Shown: one piece after another, positions 34,554 through 43,884 of the stretch
Numbering within the stretch: the first letter of the stretch is position 1
How the letters are laid out: each line of letters opens with the position of its first letter
From: Anaerolineae bacterium
GTDB lineage: Bacteria > Chloroflexota > Anaerolineae > Anaerolineales > Anaerolineaceae
Direction of reading: 5' to 3'
Assembly: GCA_013177815.1 (NCBI GenBank)
Contig: JABLXM010000010.1
Span: 1 to 43,884 of the forward strand
Length of the DNA stretch: 43,884 bases
Made by a program: the position numbers and the translations under genes
Notes under the pieces: generated by a model
Told to the model about the DNA's origin: nothing
Database searches by the model: none
Seen by the model: only the letters and a program-made list of their open reading frames with translations

Positions 34554-35235
34554 GTCTTACCACCTTGTCCGTGCGTGGCTGCAAGGTGCGCCACGCTTTG
34601 CGCTGAACAAGGTTTAATTCTACCTCACGATAACCGTAGGCGTTGACGATCTGGGTATTCAAATATCGTGTTTTCCATATGTCATCCTGTCGGTAGAGGT
34701 GAGTGTGTCCGTGGATGTGGAAGGCTGGCTGAAAAACGCGGTCCAGCCAACAGAAGGCTTTGACGCCTTGATGTGGGCGATCGTCGCGGTCATGAATTTG
34801 CCAGGGCGGGGCATGCGTGATGAAGATATCCAGGTGGCGTCCGTGCAGGATGCGATTCCTCATCAATTTCAGCGAAAGCATGCCAACCAGCGCCCACATC
34901 TCCCCTTGAGTGTACTGGTGCGGACCATAGTTGTAGCGTAAGCTGCCTTCGATTCCCGCCAATAGCAATCCGGAGTCGTCCATCACCGTACGCATATGCA
35001 AGTTCACTGCACCCCAGGGGTGGGTGCGAGTTCCCCCAGTGGTGTGCTCGACGGCGGAAACATGATTTCCGTTGACATAATACAACGGTACATCCAGGCT
35101 GGAGACGACGTATTCAAGGTAATAGAAGGGCAGGTCGCCGCAACCGACAACAAGGTTGATGCCCTTGAAGCGTTTCTTTGCGGTGGGTGTGTATATCAGG
35201 TCGTGTTCGAGGTCGCTGACTGCTAGTATCTTCAT
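34543..35235 (-). CDS. Metallophosphoesterase
   Basis: MKILAVSDLEHD, VVGCGDLP, YVNGNHV, ITHAPP, HIHGHTHLY. Confidence 0.88.
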   Translation of the reverse strand: MKILAVSDLEHDLIYTPTAKKRFKGINLVVGCGDLPFYYLEYVVSSLDVPLYYVNGNHVSAVEHTTGGTRTHPWGAVNLHMRTVMDDSGLLLAGIEGSLRYNYGPHQYTQGEMWALVGMLSLKLMRNRILHGRHLDIFITHAPPWQIHDRDDRPHQGVKAFCWLDRVFQPAFHIHGHTHLYRQDDIWKTRYLNTQIVNAYGYREVELNLVQRKAWRTLQPRTDKVVRHDG

Positions 35236-35621
35236 GCTTGCCCGTCTGGCACCTCACCGGAAATGGCAACCACCACGGCTGCTGCCATCTCGCGTGCATG
35301 GGTGATGCTGACCGACCAGGTGGTCAGACCTAAAGCATTCGCCACCAAGGCAGCGCGACCGTGCAAATGCAGCACCGGTTCACCAAAAGGTCCGCGGATG
35401 ATCTCGATATCCTGCCAGGCGACTTTGCCGATGCCGGTGCCCAGCGCTTTGGATGTGGCTTCTTTGGCGGCGAAACGCCCGGAAAGCGAGGCGTTAGAAT
35501 CCCTGCAATCAGCGATTTCGCGCTGGGTATAGACTCGCTGGATAAAGCGCCGTCGGATGGCTGGGTTGATCTTCTCCAGCCGGTCAATCTCGATCAAGTC
35601 CAAACCGGTTCGCAGGATCAT
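35232..35621 (-). CDS. acpS: Holo-[acyl-carrier-protein] synthase
   Basis: MILRTGLDLIEIDRLEKI, LSGRFAAKEATSKALGTGIG, VSITHAREMAAAVVVA. Confidence 0.93.
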   Translation of the reverse strand: MILRTGLDLIEIDRLEKINPAIRRRFIQRVYTQREIADCRDSNASLSGRFAAKEATSKALGTGIGKVAWQDIEIIRGPFGEPVLHLHGRAALVANALGLTTWSVSITHAREMAAAVVVAISGEVPDGQA

Positions 35622-36925
35622 ACGTCGGTTGTGTCTCCTGGGCTGGTGCCTGCAGAGACGGTGACCGTCGACTCTGGCGTCAGGTATTTGCGGGCGACGT
35701 CGAGCACACTGGCTGGCGTGATCCCCGCAATGGCGGATGGATATTTTTGGTAGTAATCCAACCCCAAATCAAAGCGCTCAAGGTTGAGCAACGCGTTAAC
35801 CACCCCAGCGTTGGATTCCATCGATAAAGGCAGACGTCCAATGAAATTGGATTGACTGTCCTGCAATTCCTCATTGGTCACAGGTTCAGAGGTGAAGCGC
35901 AGAATCTCTTGTTGGATCAGGTCAATGGCAGCTTTCAGATTGGCGGGGTTGACTCCGGCAGAGACTTCCCACGAGCCGGCAGCGATCCATGAGCTCAGGC
36001 TGGTGCTGGCGTAGTATGCCAAGCCAGCCTGTTCACGAACCACGTCACCGATGCGCCCCATCATACCGAACTGACCCAGCACCGAATTACCCAGCAATGC
36101 GGGCAGGTAGTCTTCTGACCGGCGGCGGGGACCCAGGTTCCCCATCATCAGGTCGGTCTGACTCTTTCCGGGTATTTCCACATGCGCACGGTGTGGCGAA
36201 GGCAGGGGTTGGGGTGGATCGAGTTCGATTGATTCGGGCTGGTCTGGGTTTTGCCAATCGCCAAGGGTGGCGTTGACTACATCCAATACTTGCGCCGCTT
36301 CCACCCCGCCGACCATCACCAAGACCATCTGGCGTGGTCCGTAGTATTGGCGGTGAAAATCGATCAGGTCCTGGCGTTGGATGGCTTGCACAGTTTCGGG
36401 GTAGCCCGATTCAGGTCTGCCGTAGGGGTGGCTTGGAAACAGGCACCGGTCAAATTCCAGCGATGCCATTTCGTCAGTATCCTGGGAACGGATCGCCAGG
36501 GCGGTCAATATCTGCGCGCGCAAACGTTCGACCTGGTCCTGTGGAAATGTTGGTTGGCGCAGGCTTTCCGCCAGGGTTGTGAACAAGAGTGGCAGGTCAT
36601 CAACCAGCGCACGCCCGGTGAAACTGGTGGTGTGAATACTGGAGCCAAAGCCCAGCGATGCGCCAACTGACTCGAGAGCATCGTAAATCGCTTGGAAGTC
36701 GCGCCTATCTGTGCCGCGCATCAAAGAGAGCGCAGTCAGGTAGGACAACCCTAATTTGTCATCGTTATCGTAGACCGAGCCGCACGACAGGTAGCCGCCC
36801 AGCACCACAGAAGGGCTGTTGAAATTCGAGCGCACCAACACTGTGATGCCGTTCTGTAATTCAACCCGGGTGATGTCCTCAGGTCCGGGCAGACTGTTCC
36901 AATGCACATTGCCCAGTTTGATCAT
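35618..36925 (-). CDS. M16-family peptidase-like subunit (catalytic HXXEH lost)
   Basis: NGITVLVRSNFNSPSVVLGGYLSCGSVYD; LSYLTALSLMRGT at the HXXEH position; DFHRQYYGPRQMVLVMVGGVE. Confidence 0.88.
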   Translation of the reverse strand: MIKLGNVHWNSLPGPEDITRVELQNGITVLVRSNFNSPSVVLGGYLSCGSVYDNDDKLGLSYLTALSLMRGTDRRDFQAIYDALESVGASLGFGSSIHTTSFTGRALVDDLPLLFTTLAESLRQPTFPQDQVERLRAQILTALAIRSQDTDEMASLEFDRCLFPSHPYGRPESGYPETVQAIQRQDLIDFHRQYYGPRQMVLVMVGGVEAAQVLDVVNATLGDWQNPDQPESIELDPPQPLPSPHRAHVEIPGKSQTDLMMGNLGPRRRSEDYLPALLGNSVLGQFGMMGRIGDVVREQAGLAYYASTSLSSWIAAGSWEVSAGVNPANLKAAIDLIQQEILRFTSEPVTNEELQDSQSNFIGRLPLSMESNAGVVNALLNLERFDLGLDYYQKYPSAIAGITPASVLDVARKYLTPESTVTVSAGTSPGDTTDV

Positions 36926-38217
36926 AATTGACCTCCCGCCTGGTCATCTGGTAGATAGACCCCGATGACACGGCGCTCTGGTTGGAGGTAGGTCTGCGCG
37001 ATACGTTGAATATCGGCGGGCGAGACGGTTTGAATGGTGTCCAGATAGCCTTCGAACCAGTGATAACCGGCGAACATCTCGGCAAAACCAAGCCAGAATG
37101 CCTGGTTGGTAATATTTTCGGATGAGTAGGCAAATTGCGCCCGGGCTTGCTTTACTGCCCTTTCGACATCACCTACGGACACCTTTGCGTCTTGCAGCCG
37201 CTTGATCTCATCATCCAGTGCCACAAGCACTTCATCCGCGCTGTGTTGCGGATGGACCGTAGCCGTGATGCCGTACAAGTAGGGATCGATGGTGGCTTGC
37301 AGACCACCACTGACGCCGACCGCCAGTTCTCGTTCCACCAACGATCGGTAAAGCCGGCTGGTCTTGTTGGAGATGCCGCCACCGCCAAAGAATGACAGGC
37401 TGGAAGGTCCGGTCAACAGGCTGTCGAGTACGGTGAAGGCGAAGAAATCGTCGACGTTGGCGGGCGGGCTGGCGTAAGTCAACCTTAAAAAAGTGGTTTC
37501 GCCAGGACCACGGACCAGCACCCGTTTTTCCCCGTCTTGGATGGGATCCTGTGCCACCGGCAGCTTGTTAAGCTCGCCAGCCGGGATGGGTTCATAGTGT
37601 GTGCGGATCTTGTGCAGCATTTCAGCGCTGTCGAAGTCGCCTGCCACTGCCAACACGGCATTGTTGGGAATGTAGTAGGAGCGGTAATGTTGGTAAAGGT
37701 CACTTCGTTGGATGGTATGCAGGTCATCTTTGGATCCGATGACCTCGTTGCGGTAAGGATGGACGGTTATGGCTGCCATCTGGATGGCTTCGTCCAGGCG
37801 AAAGAGGGGTTCGTTTTCGTGTCCTTCGCGTTCGGAAATGATGACCGTTCGTTCAGATTCAACTTCCTCTGGCTCGAAAAGGCTGTTGACCATGCGATCG
37901 GATTCCAATTCGATTGCCAGATCGATATCATTGGCGGGCAAGGTCTCGAAATAGGCGGTCCAATCAAGGTAGGTGAAGGCATTCCACACGCCGCCGGTGC
38001 GCGAGATCACCTTGTCCAGATTTCCCGCTGGGAATTTGGGTGTGCCTTTGAACTGCATGTGTTCCACCCAGTGGGAAATCCCTGTCAACCCGGGAACCTC
38101 ATCCCGTGAGCCGACCCGGTACCACAACCAGTGGGAGATGATAGGCGCGGTGTGGATTTCCTTCAATTGAATCGTTAGCCCATTGGCTAATTTTGTTGTA
38201 TGATACGAATGTGTCAT
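36922..38217 (-). CDS. M16-family zinc peptidase (active, HXXEH)
   Basis: SRDEVPGLTGISHWVEHMQFKGT (HWVEH), LYQHYRSYYIPNNAVLAVAGDFD. Confidence 0.92.
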   Translation of the reverse strand: MTHSYHTTKLANGLTIQLKEIHTAPIISHWLWYRVGSRDEVPGLTGISHWVEHMQFKGTPKFPAGNLDKVISRTGGVWNAFTYLDWTAYFETLPANDIDLAIELESDRMVNSLFEPEEVESERTVIISEREGHENEPLFRLDEAIQMAAITVHPYRNEVIGSKDDLHTIQRSDLYQHYRSYYIPNNAVLAVAGDFDSAEMLHKIRTHYEPIPAGELNKLPVAQDPIQDGEKRVLVRGPGETTFLRLTYASPPANVDDFFAFTVLDSLLTGPSSLSFFGGGGISNKTSRLYRSLVERELAVGVSGGLQATIDPYLYGITATVHPQHSADEVLVALDDEIKRLQDAKVSVGDVERAVKQARAQFAYSSENITNQAFWLGFAEMFAGYHWFEGYLDTIQTVSPADIQRIAQTYLQPERRVIGVYLPDDQAGGQL

Positions 38218-38405
38218 GGCACCTCGTTGGTTTATATAACTTTAATGATTCTACAATAAAACCGAGAATACATCCTCAATATATATATCGTTCTCGAGTA
38301 GTAAGTAAGCCGGGTAAGGTTTTATAGCTTTGTATCGTCCTGGATTTTGAATGGAGGAATTCGGTTTATAATATCCGGAAATTTGCGAGGGAGAGACTCA
38401 CGCTG

Positions 38406-39776
38406 ATGGATTCTGGCTTCAAGATCGTTGCAGTTGTAGGTGCCGGACCGGCAGGTTTGTTCGCCGCACGTGAACTGGCAAGCCATGATGTCCGGGTGGT
38501 GCTGTTCAACCGGGATATCAAGCCTGGTGGATTGGCGGAGTACGGTATTTATCCAGATAAATATAAAATGAGAGAAGGTCTCCGTAACCAATTTCGCCAG
38601 GTTTTATCGCTGGAGGGTGTGGAATACTTCGGCAACGTTCGGGTGGGTGAGAATGCCGACCTCACATTGGATGATCTGCGCCAACTTGGTTTTCAAGCCA
38701 TTTTGGTGACCACTGGCGCGCAGGGCACACACTGGTTGAATATACCGGGTGAACACCTACTGCGTGCTTACCATGCCAAACAATTGGTCTATCACTATAA
38801 CAAGTTGCCGCCATTTTCAAAAATGGACATTCAATTGGGCAGCAAGGTTGCCATCATTGGCGCCGGCAATGTCATGATAGACCTGGCGCATTATCTGATC
38901 GCCGAGTGTAACGTGCAAGAGATCACTGCCATCGCGCGTCGTGGTCCGGCAGAGGTCAAGTTCGATAAAAAGGAACTGGAATTGGTGGCAGCCAATCTGG
39001 ATTATTCAGATCTGGACTTGCAGATCGAACAGACGGCGCCGCTGATGCGGGCATTGGGGCAGGACCCAGAACAGGCGCGCGAATTTATTCACAGCGCATT
39101 GGAGAAAGCGTCCCCAGCGCCTTCCGATGCCCATTTCAGGATCCGTTTCCTGCTTTCGCCAGTGCGAATTCTGGATGACGGTGCTGGCGGCGTGGGCGGT
39201 CTGGAACTGCAAGTCAACACGCTCGTTGCTTCAGGAGACCAGATCCGGGCGATCGGTACGGACGAACGTCAGATGCTGGCAGTGGATACTGTGCTTTTTG
39301 CGGTTGGCGACCAGGTGGACGAAGAATTCGGTCTGCCGGTCAGTGGCGGCGAGTACATCCGCAACGAGTCTCCCCGCTACCCGGTGGATGGTTTATCTTA
39401 TGAGGTTTGCGACCCAGCACAGCACCGCTCGTTGGAAGGCATCTTTGTTGCCGGTTGGTCACGAAAAAGCAGCACCGGGCTGGTGGGAGTGGCGCGCAAG
39501 GATGGCGTGAACGGAGCAAAAGCCATTCTGCAATATTTGGATGGTCAAAGTGTCCCATTGGATTTCAAGTTGGATGATTTATGTAACCGTATACACAGCG
39601 TTCAACCCTATGCTGTGAGCAAGCAGGACCTGATCCGGCTGGATGTGGTGGAGCAAGCGGAAGCCGCCGCGCGCGGGCTGGTGGAGTTCAAATTTGGGAC
39701 GAATGATGAAATGTTGGCGGCGATGGGCATCCTGGCGGCAGTGACTGCCAACCCGGACAGAAGTTCAAAGGGGTGA
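38406..39776 (+). CDS. FAD-dependent ferredoxin/adrenodoxin reductase-like oxidoreductase
   Basis: VAVVGAGPAGLFAARELASHDVRVVLFNRDIKPGGLAEYGIYPDKYKMREGL, VAIIGAGNVMIDLAHYL, GLVGVARKDGVNGAKAI. Confidence 0.85.
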   Translation: MDSGFKIVAVVGAGPAGLFAARELASHDVRVVLFNRDIKPGGLAEYGIYPDKYKMREGLRNQFRQVLSLEGVEYFGNVRVGENADLTLDDLRQLGFQAILVTTGAQGTHWLNIPGEHLLRAYHAKQLVYHYNKLPPFSKMDIQLGSKVAIIGAGNVMIDLAHYLIAECNVQEITAIARRGPAEVKFDKKELELVAANLDYSDLDLQIEQTAPLMRALGQDPEQAREFIHSALEKASPAPSDAHFRIRFLLSPVRILDDGAGGVGGLELQVNTLVASGDQIRAIGTDERQMLAVDTVLFAVGDQVDEEFGLPVSGGEYIRNESPRYPVDGLSYEVCDPAQHRSLEGIFVAGWSRKSSTGLVGVARKDGVNGAKAILQYLDGQSVPLDFKLDDLCNRIHSVQPYAVSKQDLIRLDVVEQAEAAARGLVEFKFGTNDEMLAAMGILAAVTANPDRSSKG

Positions 39777-39800
39777 TACCAGCGGTATTTCCACAAAACT

Positions 39801-40289
39801 TTATGCGTCGTCGTGCCAGCGGTAGGGAATCATCAAGATAAATCCCAACCCGATCAAAAATTCACCGATCATTACTCCGGTTGCCTGCCAGACGCCGAAG
39901 AATGGAATGCCGGATTCCGGCGGGTGACTGCCAAATCCGAACAGGTCTGCCATGCCGGTGAAGACAGACACCAGGTAGCCGGTGCTCACCAACCGCAGCC
40001 CGATATCCGCAGCGATCGAGATGGGTGTGTTCTTCCACAACCCCATCATACTGAGATAACCACCAATAGTGATCATTGCCAGACCCACCAGGAAGACTGC
40101 CACCTGCACGAAACCGATCACCGGGCTGCGGTCCAATCCGAACATGCCGGGGCGCGCGCCCAGCAGGAAGATCAAGAAGCCGATCAACGAGAACACCAGA
40201 CCGGTGCGGATGCGCCGGCGTGAATATGGTCGTGTGACGGTATTCTCTTCTTTATCGATGCTATTCGGGTGGGGCGCTTGGGTGGTCAT
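39801..40289 (-). CDS. Small membrane protein of unknown function
   Basis: 162 aa with four hydrophobic segments; 4-bp overlap with the upstream M19 gene. Confidence 0.65.
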   Translation of the reverse strand: MTTQAPHPNSIDKEENTVTRPYSRRRIRTGLVFSLIGFLIFLLGARPGMFGLDRSPVIGFVQVAVFLVGLAMITIGGYLSMMGLWKNTPISIAADIGLRLVSTGYLVSVFTGMADLFGFGSHPPESGIPFFGVWQATGVMIGEFLIGLGFILMIPYRWHDDA

Positions 40290-41380
40290 GCGTCAGGCAG
40301 GTTCCTTTCCAGCATTCTCAGCCAGTTAGCGCCCAAAATGTTTTGTGTATCTTCAGGGCTGTACCCTTTTTCCTGCAGCAACCCATCCAGTATCTGCAAG
40401 TCGGAGATGTTGTCCATCTCTGTCGGGATATCTTGCAGTCCGAAGCCGCCGTCGAAATCGGAGCCGATACCGACGTGCAGCGAATCCCCTGCCATCTGGC
40501 ACAGTGTGTCGATGTGGGTTATCAGCAGATCGACCGATGTCAGGCGGCGATCTTCGCCCGCCACCCAGCCAGGGCGTAAAAATTTATTGAATGGGATCAC
40601 GCCGATGATGCCATCGCGACTAAAAAGCTCCTGGATGGTGGCGTTGCTAAGATGGCGTTCCCCGGGTAGGTCCTTTAACAAACTGCGGACATTGGCATGC
40701 GATGCAATGACCGTGCCCTGGTAACGCCCGATCGCTGTCAGCGCAGAGCGTTCATCCATGTGGGCGATATCCAACACATATCCGTGTGATGCCATCACTT
40801 CCAGCAACTGATAGCCTTCTGGGGTGAAATCACGGTGTTCCATGGAGCCGCCGCAAAAGCGCATACCTGCCCAGACCGGACCGATCAGGCGCAACCCGCG
40901 TTCCCAGAACTCCGTCAGATCGTCCATGCTGCGGATGCCTTCAGCGCCTTCCATCGATAAGACGATGCCAACCGGGCGTTCGGTCTTTTCTGCAGCCGGA
41001 GCCAGGTGCGGCGCCATGATTTTCGCCAATTCGCTACGGTTGCGCACCAGTGAAAAAGCATGAGGGTTATCATCCGCCAGCCGCCGGTAGTAATCGAACT
41101 GCTCCAATGCCAGCGGGTAGGCTTCTTGGGGGGTTGCGTAGGTGAAACCAGGCCAGTTGGGGCTTTGGTATTTCTTGGGGGTGAGGTAGATGGTTCCGAT
41201 CACCAGCGCTACCTGCCCACGTTGATACTCCCGCCAGCCGAGTGTGGCGTCGCCGGTATCAGCCGGGATGCTGCTGCCGGCTTCACGACGTCGGGTTTCG
41301 GAGACAGATTGCAGATAATTGCGATTAAATGTCAGGGCACTGTAGGCAATGTCTTCATGAGCATCGATGATGAAAGGCAT
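40286..41380 (-). CDS. Membrane dipeptidase (peptidase M19)
   Basis: MPFIIDAHEDIAYSAL, VLDIAHMDERS, VIASHANVRSL, HVGIGSDFDGGFG. Confidence 0.93.
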   Translation of the reverse strand: MPFIIDAHEDIAYSALTFNRNYLQSVSETRRREAGSSIPADTGDATLGWREYQRGQVALVIGTIYLTPKKYQSPNWPGFTYATPQEAYPLALEQFDYYRRLADDNPHAFSLVRNRSELAKIMAPHLAPAAEKTERPVGIVLSMEGAEGIRSMDDLTEFWERGLRLIGPVWAGMRFCGGSMEHRDFTPEGYQLLEVMASHGYVLDIAHMDERSALTAIGRYQGTVIASHANVRSLLKDLPGERHLSNATIQELFSRDGIIGVIPFNKFLRPGWVAGEDRRLTSVDLLITHIDTLCQMAGDSLHVGIGSDFDGGFGLQDIPTEMDNISDLQILDGLLQEKGYSPEDTQNILGANWLRMLERNLPDA

Positions 41381-41516
41381 ACGATCTCCGTGTAAGACGC
41401 ACTAGATGAACGGGTCAGTATCTGCGGGCATAATGACAGCGCATCAATGTGACCTGCGGCGGGATGTGCTTGCTTTGCCAAGCCAGCATTGGCGCACCGC
41501 AAGACGGAATTCTATC

Positions 41517-42953
41517 TCAGGCTGCCGGTTCTTCCGAAATGGGCGGGGTGGCGGCGTTAGGATCATCTGCGCTTTCAGCAGGTAATTCTTCGCTTGCTGC
41601 CCCAAGTCCAATCTCTGGTTTTGCGTCGGCAGCTTCATCCTCGCCATTGCCTGTCCCGGTTGTTTCTTCATTTAGCGCTTCTACCGGTTTGGTTTCCTCT
41701 GCTTTGCCAGCATCGGCAGTCGTTGCCTCTTTGGCAGCGGATTCCGCCTGTTGTTCCAGCAGGGTTTGCCAATCCATGTCGGCGTACTGCATCGAATCGA
41801 CCCGGCGCACGCTGAGCGCGATGCGGTGGTTTTCTGGCTCGATGCGGATAACGCGCAGGGTGACGTTCTCGCCTTCGTGTAGCGCTTCGCGCGGGTGTTC
41901 GATACGCTTCTCGCTAATCTCGGAGATATGGATCAGTCCTTCCACATCCTCCATGCCTGCCAGGCGGGCAAAAGCGCCAAATTTAGCCAGGCGCGTGATG
42001 GTGGCTTCCACCAATTGACCTACTTTGATGGCTGCCACCCGTTCGTTCCACGGATCATGCTGAAGCTGCCGGATGGAGAGACCGATACGGCGCTTTTCGC
42101 GATCCACCGCAATGATCTTGACTTTGACCTCTTGACCAACCTTGAGAAGTTCACTGGGATGGGTAATGCGGTCCCAGGAAATCTCGGAAAGGTGCACCAG
42201 ACCATCGGCGCCGTTGATGTTGACGAAAGCGCCAAAGTCTGCCAGGCTGGTCACGCGACCAGAACGGACGTCTCCGACGTTCAATTCTTCGATCAGCCGG
42301 TCTTTGACCGATTCGCGCGTTTCAGTAGAGGCGGCGCGCTCCGAAAGGATAAGGCGCCGACGTTCGCGATCTACCTCGATCACCGATACGCTGATTTCAT
42401 CTCCGACCATGCTGGAATAGCGCTGTTCGGGTGAGTCGCCGGTCATGCCGGCGCGGCGCCCCAATGCAATCTGTGATGCGGGAATGAAGCCGCGAATACC
42501 TTTGACCAGGGCGATCAGACCGCCCTTGTTGTAACCAACGATCTTGGTGTGGATGGTTTCCTTGCTTGTCAACAGGGCTTCGACTTCCTGCCAGTTGACC
42601 TCATCGCGGGCACGCGTCAGCGAGAGTACCAATGTGCCACTGGAATCCTCAGGATTGATCACATAGACGGGGACATTCTGACCGACTGCGAGCGCCGCCA
42701 GTTCCTCGGCGGGAATTGATTCATACTCACGACCGCTGATAACGCCCTCGGATTTGGTGCCAACACTGACCAAGATCTGACCAGGCGTGATACTTGCGAT
42801 CATGCCATCGCGAATCTCGCCCTGGCGGGGAAAGTCGATTCCCAGCCCCTCTTTTTCCAGCAGGCTTTCCATGTTGTTGACGGATTCTGTGTTCTCATTA
42901 CTTACATCCTCTTGCTCCGTTCCCTGCTCGAGGGGGGTGTCATTCTGGTCCAT
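41517..42953 (-). CDS. rpsA: 30S ribosomal protein S1 (four S1 domains, acidic low-complexity tail)
   Basis: GMIASITPGQILVSVGTKSEGVI, SGRVTSLADFGAFVNINGADGLVHLSEISWDRI, EATITRLAKFGAFARLAGMEDVEGLIHISEIS. Confidence 0.92.
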   Translation of the reverse strand: MDQNDTPLEQGTEQEDVSNENTESVNNMESLLEKEGLGIDFPRQGEIRDGMIASITPGQILVSVGTKSEGVISGREYESIPAEELAALAVGQNVPVYVINPEDSSGTLVLSLTRARDEVNWQEVEALLTSKETIHTKIVGYNKGGLIALVKGIRGFIPASQIALGRRAGMTGDSPEQRYSSMVGDEISVSVIEVDRERRRLILSERAASTETRESVKDRLIEELNVGDVRSGRVTSLADFGAFVNINGADGLVHLSEISWDRITHPSELLKVGQEVKVKIIAVDREKRRIGLSIRQLQHDPWNERVAAIKVGQLVEATITRLAKFGAFARLAGMEDVEGLIHISEISEKRIEHPREALHEGENVTLRVIRIEPENHRIALSVRRVDSMQYADMDWQTLLEQQAESAAKEATTADAGKAEETKPVEALNEETTGTGNGEDEAADAKPEIGLGAASEELPAESADDPNAATPPISEEPAA

Positions 42954-43139
42954 ACGTTTCGATACTCCGGTGGATTAAAGATAAACATGATTATAGCGGT
43001 TAATAGGGATAAAATCAACCCTCACCGTCTCGCCGGAAGGGTCGATATTAAACTCAGATTAATTTCTACCCTAAACAAGCTGTAGGTGTTGTGTTGGGGG
43101 TCTTATCCTGGGGAGGTCAGGTTCAACTCGCGCTGAAGC

Positions 43140-43884
43140 TCAATGCCGCCGGCGTTTTTTCTTCCCGGATGGGTGTGGTTGTGCCTGATTGCCTGGGGCG
43201 CTGGCGGCACCTTGTGCTGACGGCGCAACGCCGGCGGGTTGGGCGCCAGAACTGGTGGGCAGGGCGCCGGTTTGTACCCGGAACAGGTTGCCGATCACGT
43301 CCAGACGAATATTGCCCAGCAGCGTCTTGAAAAGATCGGTGGCGCGGCTCTTGTACTGAACCAGCGGATCACGCTGTCCATAGGCTTCCAGGCCGATTGA
43401 GATGCGCAGTGCTTCCATCTGCGTCAGGTAATCGATCCATTGATTGGAGATCGAACGCACCAGTGTGACTCGGTAAGCTTCATTTTGCAACCGTCGCCCC
43501 AGCACCCGCAAGATGGTCTCACGATCTTGGGTTGGGATTTCCTGAATGGCTTTCGCCTGGATGGACTGGTACTTTTCCGTTCCCAGCACTTCGCTCAACC
43601 AGTGACGGGTGTGACCATCCAATTGTTCCAGCGTCGAGCCAGCCTGCGCCAGGCGCGCCAGTTCCATTTGACCGCGCGCCAGTTCCATCACCTTCAACGC
43701 ATTCTGCAGATGTTCCAAGATGCGCTGTGTGGTTTCTTCTACAGGTTGGTCATGCAGCAAGCCGGCAGCCGCATGAATGAACTGTAACCGCTGGTAGCGC
43801 TGGGTGGCGCGGCGGTGCGTGCGCGGGTCGAAAGCCAGTTTGCTGCCATGCGTCATCAAGCCGAACAATTGGATCAGGTTTGGG
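43140..43884 (-). CDS. secA: SecA C-terminal portion (N-terminus beyond the right edge)
   Basis: ISNQWIDYLTQMEALRISIGLEAYGQRDPLVQYKSRATDLFKTLLGNIRLDVIGNLFRV; ends in GKKKRRRH. Confidence 0.87.
   Translation of the reverse strand, partial: PNLIQLFGLMTHGSKLAFDPRTHRRATQRYQRLQFIHAAAGLLHDQPVEETTQRILEHLQNALKVMELARGQMELARLAQAGSTLEQLDGHTRHWLSEVLGTEKYQSIQAKAIQEIPTQDRETILRVLGRRLQNEAYRVTLVRSISNQWIDYLTQMEALRISIGLEAYGQRDPLVQYKSRATDLFKTLLGNIRLDVIGNLFRVQTGALPTSSGAQPAGVAPSAQGAASAPGNQAQPHPSGKKKRRRH

Noticed and set aside
37537-38109. 190-aa plus-strand ORF
   Set aside because: Antisense of the M16 peptidase; no domain recognised.
35618-38217. Tandem M16 genes as a PQQ or peptide-maturation (RiPP) system
   Set aside because: No precursor peptide, radical SAM or cyclodehydratase genes nearby; active/inactive M16B pairs are common housekeeping proteases.

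Overview
This 43.9 kb window looks like a chromosomal segment of an anaerobic or facultatively anaerobic Chloroflexota (Anaerolineae-like) bacterium; the lineage is inferred from gene style only. Housekeeping genes make up most of it: priA, a CorC/HlyC transporter, udp-like, tnaA, surE, an Obg/YchF-type GTPase, gdh, glpX, cdsA, uppS, frr, acpS, paired M16 proteases, rpsA and the secA 3' part, plus tRNA-Leu(CAA) and a tRNA-Arg. Two accessory regions stand out. (1) About 6.1-13.5 kb is an AT-richer cassette next to a decayed IS30-type transposase 3' end. It encodes an AOR-family tungsten oxidoreductase with a non-canonical Cys motif (CX3CX3C), a four-cluster ferredoxin, a phytoene-desaturase-like FAD protein, FdhD and a divergent PucR-type regulator. 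A long leader with a strong two-tier hairpin precedes the operon. (2) 16.76-21.67 kb is a three-gene multiheme cytochrome operon: a decaheme lipoprotein built from two pentaheme/EF-hand repeats, a membrane-anchored nonaheme cytochrome, and a cytochrome b-cytochrome c fusion. It has a near-consensus promoter with an embedded operator and a terminal hairpin, and is a candidate extracellular electron-transfer conduit. Other notable items are a frameshifted beta-helix gene remnant, a FtsK-like protein without a P-loop behind an SOS-box-like palindrome, a tRNA-Arg 3'-end duplication scar, and a five-gene overlapping operon. All functional assignments come from reading translated sequence; no database search was run.
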